DNA from: Apiotrichum sp. Y4204
Lineage: Eukaryota; Basidiomycota; Tremellomycetes; Trichosporonales; Trichosporonaceae
Assembly (NCBI GenBank): GCA_025531455.1
Contig: JAMYHL010000013.1
Coordinates: forward strand, 558,001-622,000
DNA: 64,000 nt
Direction: 5' to 3'
In this document: positions 45,171-56,422 of the stretch, one piece after another
Layout: each line of letters opens with the position of its first letter
How positions within the stretch are numbered: position 1 is the first letter of the stretch
Position numbers and translations under genes: made by a program
Notes under the pieces: model-generated
Told to the model about the DNA's origin: nothing
Databases searched by the model: none
What the model saw: the letters and a program-made list of their open reading frames with translations, nothing else

Positions 45171-48100
45171 TCACTTGATCTCCGGCAGCTCGCCGACGAC
45201 GCCAATACCCGCGAAGTGTTCGGTCGGGCCGACGCTCGGGTCCTCCTCAGGTAAGGAGGGCAGCACGGGTGTGACGTTGGCAGAGTCCTCGGTCTGCCCC
45301 GACCCCGTCCGGCTCTTGACCGTCACTGTTGTGCCGCGCCCGCTGCCGCTGTGGCTCTTTACGCGGCCGAGAGAGGCCTTCTCGTCGTGAAACTCGTGCA
45401 TGTCCGCCGGATCGCGGTCGGGGTTCCGGTCGTAGTCACGCAATGACCGAGCGCGTTGCAGGGCCGGCTTCTCGTCGTGCCTCGACTTCACGCTCGCGGC
45501 CGATATTGAGGTGCGGCCTGCCGAAGGGCGGAAGGGGCCACGCGACCACTTTGGGTCCACGAAGCGGCGGAGCGTCGGCGATGCAGCCAGAACGATCGGG
45601 TATAGCGCCTGAATGAAGCACATGACGACAACGAGAATCCACGCAGTGCGAATGTCGCCCGTGCGCGTGTAGATTGCCCACGTGGACGACTGCCACACGA
45701 CGGCGAGGCCGATGCTCGCCGTCAGCGCTATTGAGGCGCGCTTCGTCCACCGACCTTGACCCCGGAGCGCGGTCGCGAACAGTGTAGGAAAGACAGGGCC
45801 TTCGAAGAACAGCGCGAGGAGGACGCACACGTATGCGCCGTTTCCCTTCGGCAGCACGACGGCCAACAGCGTCGTGATAAAGGTGGCGGTACAGCAGATA
45901 TTGAGGATGAACCGCGGCGTAAAGCCGATGTAACACATCCCCGCTGCGATAAATCGTGATGCGGCAAACAGGCCGTGCGCGATGGTGAGGTCCCAAAATG
46001 GCCTGCGGCTGGCCGACGCCTCGGTGATCTTGATGAACGGCGCCCAAAAGTACGAGAGAGATTCTTGAGCACCGACGTAGAACATCATGGAAACCGTTCC
46101 CGCAATGATGATAAACCAGCGTGCGGAGATGTGTCGGTTGTACGCCCGGGAACCGAGGTTGAGGCCTGCACGCTCTAACCGCCCGACCGTCTCTGCCTCG
46201 AGCTCGTCGTCGGTCGCTTCCGAGAGCGGCACGTAGAAGAAGACGAACGCGAGGAAGAGCACAAAGAGTGCGACGGCGAGGTAGCACCACTGTACGTCAA
46301 AGAGCGACACGCGTCCGCGCACGCCGACCGTGCGGAAGAAAACCTTTTCAGCGAGGATCGGTGAGACGATGCTTGCAATCGCTTGGATACCCTGCGAAAA
46401 GTTTAATCGCGCCTCGGAGAGCTCGCCGGGGCCAGCGAGAGCAATGAACGGATTTGCCGCAACTTCGAGAATGGAGAGCCCCATGGCGATGAGGAGATTG
46501 CAGAACACGAATCCGGCAAAGGACGCGAGGACAGAGGACGGCCAGAAGCACATCGTCCCGCAGCCATAGATGACCAGACCTGTCATGAACGTCGCCTTGA
46601 ACCCGTGCTTTGTGAGCGTGTACGCCCCAATAGTCGACGGTCCAATGATGTATCCCAACCAGTACGAGTTTTGCAGGGCCAATTGCCGTGCAGAGGTCGA
46701 GTGGGGTATAACAGTCATTATCTGGTTGTTGAGGTTACCAAGTAGACCGTAGCTGAATCCCCAGAGGAAGAAGAGAATGTTGACTAAGAGTTAGCGTTGT
46801 TCCCAGAGACGACCCAGTACTTACCAAACATCACAGGCCACCACGCCTCGCGCGGTGTTAGCTCCGTGAGGGGCTTCCGACGCCCGAGATCGAAGAAGTC
46901 GAAGAAGTTCTGGGTCGGCTGCTGGGTCTGGTCGATGTGATGTGGCCCTTCGTTGGTCACCCACCGCATCGGTGCGGTGAGCATGGACCATCGCCGCATG
47001 CTGATGCGTGTTGGTGCGGAGACGAGGGGTGCGCCCATCGTATCCGACGATGCGGGTGATTCGTCGTTGCCGTTGCCATTGTCAGCGCCAGGGGACCGCG
47101 ACTTTGACAGCCCAAGACCGAAGTGTCCAACGCCTAATCGTGGTGATGAGGGGCCGTCGCCGCCAAACCCCGAAGCACGATTGAGTTGTCCTGGCTCTGC
47201 CGGGCCAGCGGCGAAGAATTCGGCGAGATCCATACAGTCTTCCTCGTTCGTGTCCGGGTCGCATTGGAGTATGGCATGAATCGGCATTTGCTGCAGAGAT
47301 TTGTGCGACAGCACACTCATCTCGGGCCCCTGGCTTGGTGCCTTCCGGTGGTTGTTGGGGTTATTGTTATTACTGTTATTATTGTTGTTGTTGTTATTGC
47401 AGTTTCCGTTTTGCTGTCCACCCGACGCGTTGCCCGAGCCGCTGTTACGGTTTCTGCTACGCAGGATACGCGAGCCCGTCTGGCTGAAAAATGTCGAAGG
47501 CCACAGCTTCTGGAGGAATGGCTTGAGGACGAGAGCACAGCAACATGCAATGCGGACCGAGCACTCGATCGCAGCCCACATAACACCCCAGCTTGTGGAC
47601 CAGTAGTAATTGGGCGGGCGATCAGATGCCGAGACATGGTCGCCTCCTGCAATGAGCTGCGCCTTGAGCGCGGTCTGGAGATATGCGATACGAACTGGAG
47701 TCAGTGAGAGTCTTGAGGCTCTCGAGAGCGTGTACCCACCGACATCAACGACGGCAACGAAAATGCCGCACAGAAACGCCAGCACGAGGCCGATCTTGGC
47801 CGTGCGCTCTATGCGGAGCCCGGTAATGATGGGTAGGGGAAGGTAGAGGATCGCGAGGTCCGAAAGGATGTTTATCGGTGATGACGAGAGGAAGAGTGTG
47901 ACCGAGTCGAAGCACTGGCCGTGATCATCCCAGGTCCATGCTGCCGCGAGTGGTCGGCATTGCTGCACAGTAAGCATTTCACCCACGATCCGTGACGCAC
48001 AAAGATGTTCATGAGAATGAGCACCACCCCAGAAATGTCGACGATGATGAGCACGACGTAGCTGGCATATCGCAGAAAGGTATGTGCGCGAGCCATGCGG

Positions 48101-48875
48101 ATGTAGAGAAGCAAAGCGGCGGACTTGGCCGTCATTGCGCTGAGGTGGTAGAAGATGGGGAACACATAGACACTTTTCTTCAGTGGGCTCCACCATTCCG
48201 GGTGTTGTCGGAGCACTAGAGCGTGAGTTGTGAGGCACAGACATTCAGCAGAGATGAGTGAGCTCACCAGTATCTGGCTGTCCGAGGCCATGCGCCGCGC
48301 CAATGATGACAGTGACAGAGAGCGCAACGGTGAAAAGCTGTGCGTGTGAGTAAGACAGCTGTTAGAAAGGGAGTGGCCGACGAGCAGTCTTCGCCGAACG
48401 CCGAACACATCGTGTCCAACTCTCTCAAAGCTTGTGACTGCTGATGGCCATGCTCATCTTTCCATGGATAGATAACACGCCACTGCCGGTCCCGTTGTTG
48501 CAGACTACGGGTTGCGGGCTGCTATCTGCTCCGAAGATAACCCATCAATGAATGAACAACCTGAGGTGGGCGGCGTGGTGACGTCGGCGGCGGCGGAGAG
48601 GCCTTGGCCCCCGCGGACCCCCATTAACGGCGCCCCCACAAGTCGCGGCCCATGGCCCAAAAAAGAAGTCTGGCACTCACCCAGGCTAGGATAATCACGC
48701 CGTCGTCGACGTCGGCACGTTTCCGAATGCCAAACTTGGACACAGAGCGCATGACGATGAACACTGTGGCAATTGCGAGAAAAACCGCCGACGTGACAAG
48801 GACGCGCGGGGATCGGTTCCTGTAATGCGGCGTGTCGGCCCCGCTGGCCCCGCTGGTCCCGTCCGGCGTGTCCAT
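45171..48875 (-). CDS. fusion of fungal 7TM rhodopsin-like domain and fucose-permease-like MFS transporter
   Basis: This is one continuous model of 1,061 residues. The exons are 48875-48681, 48337-48268, 48215-48001, 47962-47740, 47694-46825 and 46783-45171. Residues about 25-300 form a fungal rhodopsin-type (Pth11-like, SAT4 family) 7TM domain. Its hallmark is FQCRPLAAAWTWDDHGQCFD at about 160-179, followed by PINILSDLAILYLPLPII and the TM7 segment WAAIECSVRIACCCALVLKP. A hydrophilic linker (about 300-505) contains a poly-Asn tract at about 333-349 and DPDTNEEDCMDLAEFF. Then LTPREAWWPVMFVNILFFLW and GFSYGLLGNLNNQ open a 12-TM MFS domain of the fucose-permease class (ILEVAANPFIALAGPGELSE). 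It ends with a Ser/Arg-rich tail. No stop separates the two halves. Two adjacent genes remain possible only if a hidden 3' intron or promoter lies in the linker. Confidence 0.8.
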
Positions 48876-51800
48876 GGCGGCCGGCGGAATGGGCGGGGGG
48901 GAGGCCAGGAGGGCGGGGGACAGACGGGAGGAAAGAGCGCGGCCCGGACGCGAACAAGCAATGGTTCGATCGATAGACGCGTGGGGGTGTACGTGGTAAT
49001 GTATGAGGGAGATTAAAATGGTCGACAAGGCAATCGGCGACGGCCTGGCGGCGAGTGGAACGAGACGGAGACGATGGGCCAAGACGAGGATGTCACAGGA
49101 GGAGAGATGCACGCAACGAAACGGTGTATTTACAGGTATGCCGGCCGGGGGGAGGCTGGTGGTTCGGCGTTCGCGAAGTGTCGGCTAGATCATATCGGCC
49201 GTCGTGGGCGTGTTGAGGTGGGGAGGGAAAGGTGGAGCGGGGCGGTGAAAGCGAGCGCGCGCAAGGTGGTCGACAAGGCGAGGTGGGGAGGGGTGTCAAG
49301 AAGGCAGCGAAAGCGAATGTGGATGAGTAATGAAGATGAATCGTGCAAGAGTGTGTAGTGTGTAATGGTGCGAGGATGCGAGACACAGAGTTGTCGTGCA
49401 TGGAACCCAAAGAATGATTGCAGATTGCAATGCCCGATCGCGGTTGTTCCGAAAGTGAAGGGTTCGTTGCTGCTAGTCTGTCTGAGCAAGAGGCGAGATG
49501 ACACGGTTCATTACGGGTGTTGCCTTTGCTTTGTGGGTACTTCTCTGTTCTGTTTTCTCCCGACGCCAAAAGGCCGGGGCCGCGCACCAGGGGAGGTGGA
49601 GGATATGCACAGGATACGTAGGGTTGCTGCAGGGTACGCAGGGTGCGTAGGGTGTGGTGCGCAATGTCGAAACGTTATTGGGGACGAGAGACAGATTGGG
49701 GACCAGAGGAGAGAGCCGAGCGAAGGCGAGCTCTTGGCGGGCAATGCTGGATCCTACGAGCGAGATAAAAGGCCGCAAAGGCACAGGATCTCTGCGCCAA
49801 GGTGAGGCTGCGGGGGAGGGCGGACGATGTGGATATCGCCGACTGATCGCAAGAGATGCCGGCACGCGACGAGGATGATGATGGAGGGAGCAAAAGGGAG
49901 CGGTTACTGGGAGCTCCAAGGTGAACCTGTACGGGTGTATACAAAGTGGAAGAGTGACGATAGGAAGAGTGCCAAGCCATACAGATGAGAGGTTGCACGA
50001 TCGTGCACGAGGTTACAGTTGCCAAGTTCCGCGTTTATACGAGGGTGGGGAGGCAGATGAGATCGATGGGCTATACAGGTCTCAGACTGGTAACAACAGA
50101 GTAGCGCCATCTGTTCCACCACTTAGATTCAAGACGGCATACGAGGACGGCGCGCCAAGCTGCAGTGGAATGCGCCACCACTGGAATACTAGCCTGCTGT
50201 CCACGCAGGTGGTGAGGGGATTATTCAAATAACAGCACTGGATGAGTATCAAAATACACCTGCTGTCACACCAGACACTATAGCAAAACTAACGGCAAAC
50301 TAGCGAGCCAGAGTGACAACCTCCCGCCCAGAAGATTGAAATGCCTCGGCTGTGAGGAATCGGCCACTGGATCACAGAGCTTGTTGGCAGGCTCACAGCC
50401 GAACCAATCTCCGCGAGCGCTTGATTGCATCATAAGAGCCTGCAGTCAGCAGGGGTGCAGATGAGCACACAACTCCTCATCCCCAATCACGATGTGCCGC
50501 ACCGCGGCAGGTCACGAGACGCCGGGTGGCCCACTAGGCCACACGAGTGGCCTGGGGTTGACACCTCGGCCAGCGAGGCACTGACGGTGAGCCCAGATCA
50601 CGATCACTTCTCAGATCCTTGGCTTTGCTTGCGAAAGAATAGGCTCGGCAACAAAACGAATAGGAACGACTACCACAAGGCTCCAGGATCATGAGCCAGG
50701 GCTGCCACCCCACAGTGATTTGCTGTACGTTATGCGGGGGCCTGTTGTACGTGATCTCACTTGGCCACTTGTTACCTCCGCCGTCCCCGCAGCTGGCCTG
50801 TGGGGGAAGGAGGAATGTTTTCCCCGGTTTAATCAAGCGGCAGAAGCAGATAGACGAGTGTTCTGCCCCAGTGTTAGCACTTCGGATACCGTCATTGATT
50901 GTGAAGCTCAAGCTTGAATGAATGAACTGCGAGGGCAGGAGTGGGTTATACACAACGCCCATCTCTGCTAGTGTCGGATCGTCACGGGAAAGAGTAACAA
51001 GCTTGTTGAACCCGAGAGACTTATAAAACTAGCCACCGGAGCGGCGAGGATTAGGGACTTGGGCACTTGGACTCGGGGCCTTGGGCGTTGCGGCCTCTCA
51101 GCTTGGACCACGTCGTATCTGTGCGCGTCTGTGCCACCGCTGTTTTCCGCGCTTAGCACCTAAGAGGCTAGAGGACCAGAGAGAGAGAGCGAGAGTCCCG
51201 TGCGCCCGTGGGCCCGTGCACAATTGTCCGCGTTCCTCAACGCCCTTTGATGGTCTCCGATCGACACATTTGCCGATGCCCGAACGATGTCACACACTGC
51301 ACAGGCGTACGATCCTGTGATCGTGTCCGTGGCCGTTGAATGCGGGATCATGGATCGGTATGGGGCCCAGCGCAGACAGTGTCCGTACGCATTGTGCTGA
51401 CGGAGAGCATTACGATATTCCAAGCGAGGTGCGGAAACGATATACGATGCATCATCCATGCCATTGCCCCCGTGGCCCCGTGGCTCCTCGGTGCCCGGTG
51501 TCCGGGCCGATGGCCGACCAGATTGCGCCCCGAGGCCCGATCGCCGTGAGGGAGCCGAGCTCCAAGCAGTCGGGGACAACGCCGACAGGCCTAGAGAGCT
51601 GGAGACCACCCCGCTTTACATAAATTCACCCACACCTGTTAAAGCGTGGAATGACGTCAGTGAGGTGGTGGGAACAGGAACGGAGGGGGATCTGGGGAGT
51701 AATACGTATGAGCTGGTGGCCTGGTGGCCTGGTGGCCTGGTGGATTGTCAACAAGATGGGAAGGGGAGGATCAGACGGCGAACTAACTAGAGCGATGGAT

Positions 51801-52317
51801 CGCGACAGGACTTTGTGGATCCGAACAATCGCAAACGTCAGCAAACTCAAGACAGTTTACGCACAACTCCCGCACGTTAACATTATATATAACCTACACT
51901 CCAGACTGATGGCGACTGACGACGATCGACGACTGACGGAGACTAACAGCTGAGTGGTTGCCATGCCGCCGGTCCCGCTCAGCTGAACGTAGCAACAGTC
52001 GTATGCCATGGGAGCGCCAAGCAGATGGATCGTCTGTGCCAGACGACGGCCTGGAACACCATTACCACACAACGGCGCCTTTCTTGCTCTACAGTACCGG
52101 TTTAATAATCGGTAGCAATATAACTCCCACAACTCGCAGCTGATCCTTATTCTTATCGCTCCCGGTTGTCAGCTTGCGTGGGACGGCGAGATCTTGCACC
52201 AACGCCGTTGGAGACGTGTTGTGGCCGGCAGAGGGCATCATTGTCGTCAATGCGTACTTATAAGAACGGGGCAGCCTGTGCTGTGGGAATGCCCCGACCT
52301 ATGTCGCTGCCCCCGTC
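48876..52317. other. 3.4-kb gene-poor region
   Basis: This lies upstream of the 7TM-MFS gene. Short frames occur on both strands without motifs. A GGCCTGGT triplication lies near 51716-51742. No gene is supported. Confidence 0.45.
52258..52264 (+). promoter_or_regulatory. TATA-like element before small secreted protein gene
   Basis: TTATAAG sits about 55 bp before the ATG at 52318. It is a reasonable core promoter distance for a short leader. Confidence 0.4.
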
Positions 52318-52788
52318 ATGAAACTCACGCTATCCCTCTTGCCCATCTCTGTAGCTCTCTGGGGTACGTCCATTCACCGACAGAACCTGACACCAGGCGC
52401 GCTTGCGCATCCCCTTGACCACCTGGAACGTATGGCCCAGCTGCGCGACTGGAAGCCTCGCAACTGGGAACCCGCGCCGAGCGAGTGGTCGACGTCCGCC
52501 ACCGAGCGGGCCCCAACGTCTCCCTGCACCACCATTACCACCATCACCACCCTGACTACCATGACTACTATGACCACCATCACAACCTCAGCCTCCCGCA
52601 AGTGCTGGCCTCTGTACTTTCACGGCGTACTTTCCAGTATTTGCTTCACTGGAGCGACGCTCACAATTCCCGAGCCGACTCCGACACCCGAATCCACTGG
52701 GCCCACCCTGACCCCTAGGCCGACCGGCGGCTCGCCCACTGCTGAGCCGGAGTCTACGTGTACGGATCAGTCAAGTGCACCATATTGA
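52318..52788 (+). CDS. putative small secreted protein, Thr/Pro-rich
   Basis: I do not recognise this gene. The frame is 156 residues, or 145 if a 33-nt in-frame intron (GTACGT...CTGACACCAG) near 52363-52395 is removed. The latter gives MKLTLSLLPISVALWGALAH, a good secretion signal. The mature part has a charged segment (LERMAQLRDWKPRNWEPAPS) and a Thr-rich stretch of repeated TTITT/TTMTT. The C-terminal third is Pro/Thr-rich (PEPTPTPESTGP) with two or three cysteines. A TATA-like site lies just upstream. A short upstream frame from the ATG at 52289 ends in a TGA that overlaps this ATG (ATGA). The coding call rests on the signal peptide and promoter, not on homology. Confidence 0.45.
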   Translation: MKLTLSLLPISVALWGTSIHRQNLTPGALAHPLDHLERMAQLRDWKPRNWEPAPSEWSTSATERAPTSPCTTITTITTLTTMTTMTTITTSASRKCWPLYFHGVLSSICFTGATLTIPEPTPTPESTGPTLTPRPTGGSPTAEPESTCTDQSSAPY

Positions 52789-54273
52789 GAGGTGCGGGGA
52801 CAGCTCTTAACCACCGTCATTTGGACGCACGTACGAGGACACACCCGGCCATTGCAGCATGGGGTGCATGCATCAAGACGGGATAAGCGAGAAGCTCAAA
52901 CTTGATGAGCTTCCAGACTCTGCAAAACAGAATGCCATGGAAAGTAAGTAACACACCAAGAAAGGCAGCAGATCGTGACGGGGATCGAAACTGTTCCTTG
53001 TCCACGGGGAATGGGATGCTGACTGCGGAGATGGAGGGAGAAGGTGTCCGGGAGGGCGATGGTATCAGAAGTGCAATTAGCTATTACCCGAGATGGAGGT
53101 TGGAACCGTTAAATAAAAGACGTGATGATACTGTAGAAACTGTTAATCGGGCGACTCGTGGATTGGCTAAGGGATGTAGATGCGAGCCTTGAATGTTCGA
53201 AGAGTGCACATCTTGCAGGAGGATGGTCGCAAACATTGGCGAAAACCAAAGATGGCAATAGGATTGGGTGTCGAGCCGGGCCGTCCCCCGAAACCGTCAA
53301 CAGAGAGAATAGATCTTATCCGCTGGCCAGATGGATCTCGGTCTCTCTGATGGCGACTACTCCTCAGTGGTGGCCTGGACTTGGGACGGCAGGCATGGAT
53401 CTAACAGCGGTGCGCTGTGATGAGTGTGACGGACTGTATCTTGTCCATGAACCAAGCACGATTTCCCATCCTCCCATCACCATTTCCCATCCCCTCACCG
53501 CCGTGCGCACGCCCCTCCCCCGGCGCGTGTGAGGGGTGCGCCGCTGGGTGGGACAACGCCGTACCCCGAAACACCGTGATCTATGGCGCTGAAAGTGCCT
53601 GCAAGGCGATGGGACAGTAATCTGTTGGATGTGTATTCTTTTCTCCGGGGCGGTGCGGGGTAGAGATAGATATAGATACAGATATCTGGACTGGAATCCG
53701 CTTGCCAGGGGTCGGGCCGGAGGTCTTCATCATACACCAGATCTGGAGGAGTTCGGGGGTGACGGATGTATCTGGAGGAAAGCGAGGCAGTGCGCAGAAC
53801 ACTGGGAGAGAGTGAGATTAGATTTGGGGTCGAGTCTGGACCCGATAACTGAAACGCCAAACGCGCACAAATGTCCACATGCACGCATGACATACTGTAT
53901 GGCAGTGTCGTACCCGATGTGACGTGCTCGCTGCGCATGTACAGCCGTGCACTTGATACTGCACGTTGCATTCACCGCCATCAAGGAGACGAGATGCGCG
54001 AGATGTTGCAGAGTGGCACATGTACAGTATATGCCTTCGGAGTCCGAGTTGGGGCGTAGATACTGCTACACAGGCAAGTCGCCTAGCTGCACTTGCAGTC
54101 AGGAGCTATCAACAGCTCGAGAAGGTACTTAAACCCCCATCCTCCGTCCGATATCGACCATCATCCCAACAAGAGAAGCTCCGGTAGCCATTCTCACACG
54201 AAACGACAGACATTAAGCTCTACATAACGACCCACAGTCCTTACAGTGCTTCCTCACTCCAAACCTCTTCATC
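52789..54273. other. 1.5-kb intergenic region
   Basis: No supported gene or RNA is present. Short mutually overlapping frames only. Confidence 0.45.
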
Positions 54274-54867
54274 ATGCAGATCCCCGCCCTCGCAGCCCTT
54301 CTCGTCCTCCTCGCCGCCCCTGGCCTGGCCGGCCCAGTCCCCGTCAAGTGCAAGGCCAAGGCCCCCAGTGCTACCGGCGCGCCTGGTACTCCTGGTGCTC
54401 CTGGTGCTACTGGTGCTCCCTCCGGTCCCTCCGGTGCTCCCTCCGATCCCTCCGGTGCTCCCTCCGGTGCTACCGGTGCTTCCGGTGCTCTCACTGGCGC
54501 GCCCGGTGCTCCCACCGGTACTCCTGGTGCCCCATCTGGTGCTTCTGGTGCTTTCACCGGCGCCCCCGCTCCATCCGGCATCACGTCCTCGAGCGCTGTC
54601 ACCTCAACCCCCGGCCCCGACGGCAAGCCCCCCGGCCCGGAGGGCGGCGCGCCCCCTACCCCGGGCGGCCCTCCCGGTGGTCCCGATGGCGACGGCAAGC
54701 CGCCTGGTGGCGATGGCAAGCCTCCCGGTGGCGAGGGCGGCAAACCTCCTGGAGGCGACGGCAAGCCTCCCGGCGGTGGCGAGGGTGCACCTCCCGGTGG
54801 TGACGGCAAGCCGCCTGGTGGTGACGGAAAGCCTCCCGGCGGTGACGGCAAGGCCCCCGGCGCGTAA
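54274..54867 (+). CDS. secreted collagen-like Gly-X-Y repeat protein
   Basis: This is a single-exon protein of 197 residues. The signal peptide (MQIPALAALLVLLAAPGLAG) is followed by a short head with the only cysteine (PVPVKCKAKAPS). Residues about 35-105 are Gly/Ala/Pro/Ser-rich and largely in triplet register (GAPGTPGAPGATGAP...). After a short Thr/Ser break (SGITSSSAVTSTPGPD), residues about 115-195 consist of GDGKPPG/GEGGKPPGG units, giving an acidic-basic alternating Gly/Pro/Lys tail. There is no hydrophobic C-terminus, so it is probably released or wall-trapped rather than GPI-anchored. The triplets resemble collagen, but register breaks (e.g. PSGPSGAPSDPSG) make a long stable triple helix uncertain. 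Frame, signal peptide and repetitive codon use support a real gene. Function is unknown. Confidence 0.75.
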   Translation: MQIPALAALLVLLAAPGLAGPVPVKCKAKAPSATGAPGTPGAPGATGAPSGPSGAPSDPSGAPSGATGASGALTGAPGAPTGTPGAPSGASGAFTGAPAPSGITSSSAVTSTPGPDGKPPGPEGGAPPTPGGPPGGPDGDGKPPGGDGKPPGGEGGKPPGGDGKPPGGGEGAPPGGDGKPPGGDGKPPGGDGKAPGA

Positions 54868-56422
54868 ACCCCCTTCTTGGACCCCCCTCCCCCACACCCT
54901 GGCTTCGCACTCGGCACGGGCTGGCCCCGACGCTTAGATTTCTGTAGCGTTAGTTTATGTGACGTGTTCTTTGACGCGGAGAAGATCAGCGCAGCCGGAG
55001 GATCCGGGATCGGAGGGGCACGGCTAGTTCTGTGGGGAGTTTCCGACTCCAGATGAGTGTCGTAAAGAACGCTCTTGAACCGATTGTGTTAGTGTCAGTG
55101 TAAGCATGAGGAATGATATCAGATCAAGAACAGTTTGAACCAAACTCAACTTGGCAGGATAGAAGATTGTGTGTTGGCAGTGGATGTCTCCGAGTGTGGA
55201 AGTGGGGATCAAACGTGGGCCCTTTGCCACCTTACACAGTGCACAGTCCTACCGTTCGGCGCGCTCGGGCGCAAGCATTGCGCACAGCGCCCGTCCGATA
55301 CGCGGTCTGGGACGCGATCACTCCGGCGTGTGCCGCTCCACGCTCCACGTTCGTTGATGGAGTTCGCATGAATGGTGGTAAATCACGTCGTTTGTCGAGG
55401 TATGCATATCCACACTCGTACGTGGTCACGGGTCGTTACGGGATACGGGAGTGGTAGAGGGAGGGGAGTTTGCCACCCTGCTGGCTGCTGGCTACGGCCC
55501 ACAGCCGCAGCCCGTGTTGCGGCGTCGATGGCACGCGCCTCGCGTCCCGAAACCCTAAACAGGGCCACAGGGCCATCGGGGGTGTCGCGTAACAGCCAAA
55601 AGCAAAAGCACGCAGAGCAAAGCCAAGCCACGTCTTTGGAATTGTGAGCATTTGTGCATGCACAATGCATGTTGCTTGTTGCTTGTTGCTTGGTAGCATG
55701 TAGCCCGCATTCCCTGTCTGTGACACACGCACGGGCCCTCAGCGCAGATGAGGCCGATGAGGGATATTCCGGATGCAAGCGAGACACTGAGAGACAGAGA
55801 CGAGGGGACACGTCGAAACCCATGACCAGTAGCAAAAGAGAGACGCGCACACATCCCCCGACGACGTGCTCCATCGCCAAACCTTTGAGCCTTTTTATCG
55901 TGAACCTGTTTTGCTCCGTGTTGATTTCTGGGAACTGGGAACCACCGCGCCTGCGCAACTTTACGGTTCCAAGTTGGTTCCTTTGTTGTTGGTAGATTGT
56001 TGTTGCAAAGAAGTGGTTGGTGTATCTGAATCCATCAGCAACCGCTCCCGTGCTCCGCGTGTTAGCGAACCACCGCTGCTCGCTGCCAGGGACTGGTCTC
56101 ATCCCATCCCATATCCCATCCCATTGCACGTTCACTCGTCACTCGTCACTCTCTCCTTCTTCCCCTCTCTCTTCACTCTTTTCTCTCGTCTTCGCCAGCT
56201 TCCAGCACCACCCTCTATTCCTGCTCCTCTCCATCACTCCCTCTCTCCCTCCCCCTCTTGAACCTCCCTCCCCGCTTCTCCTCATCTCATCTCACTCCTC
56301 CCCCCCCCACATTCGTTTCTCCCCTCCCGCGGTCATATACCTGTGCGCTCTTGATTCTGCGATCCGGGCCCAGTGCCAGCACACTGCCTCTCGAGCTTTC
56401 CTCTGCGACTCCGCCCCTTGCC
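54868..56422. other. 1.6-kb intergenic region with pyrimidine-rich leader
   Basis: There is no supported gene between the collagen-like gene and the coiled-coil gene. A GTTGCTT triplication occurs near 55672-55693. The last 300 bp (about 56100-56400) is a C/T-rich leader with CATCCCATCCC and CACTCGT duplications. Confidence 0.5.

Noticed and set aside
45171..48875. Treating the 7TM and MFS halves as two separate genes
   Set aside because: No stop codon closes the 7TM frame before the MFS domain, and exon phases join cleanly. Kept only as the alternative to test.
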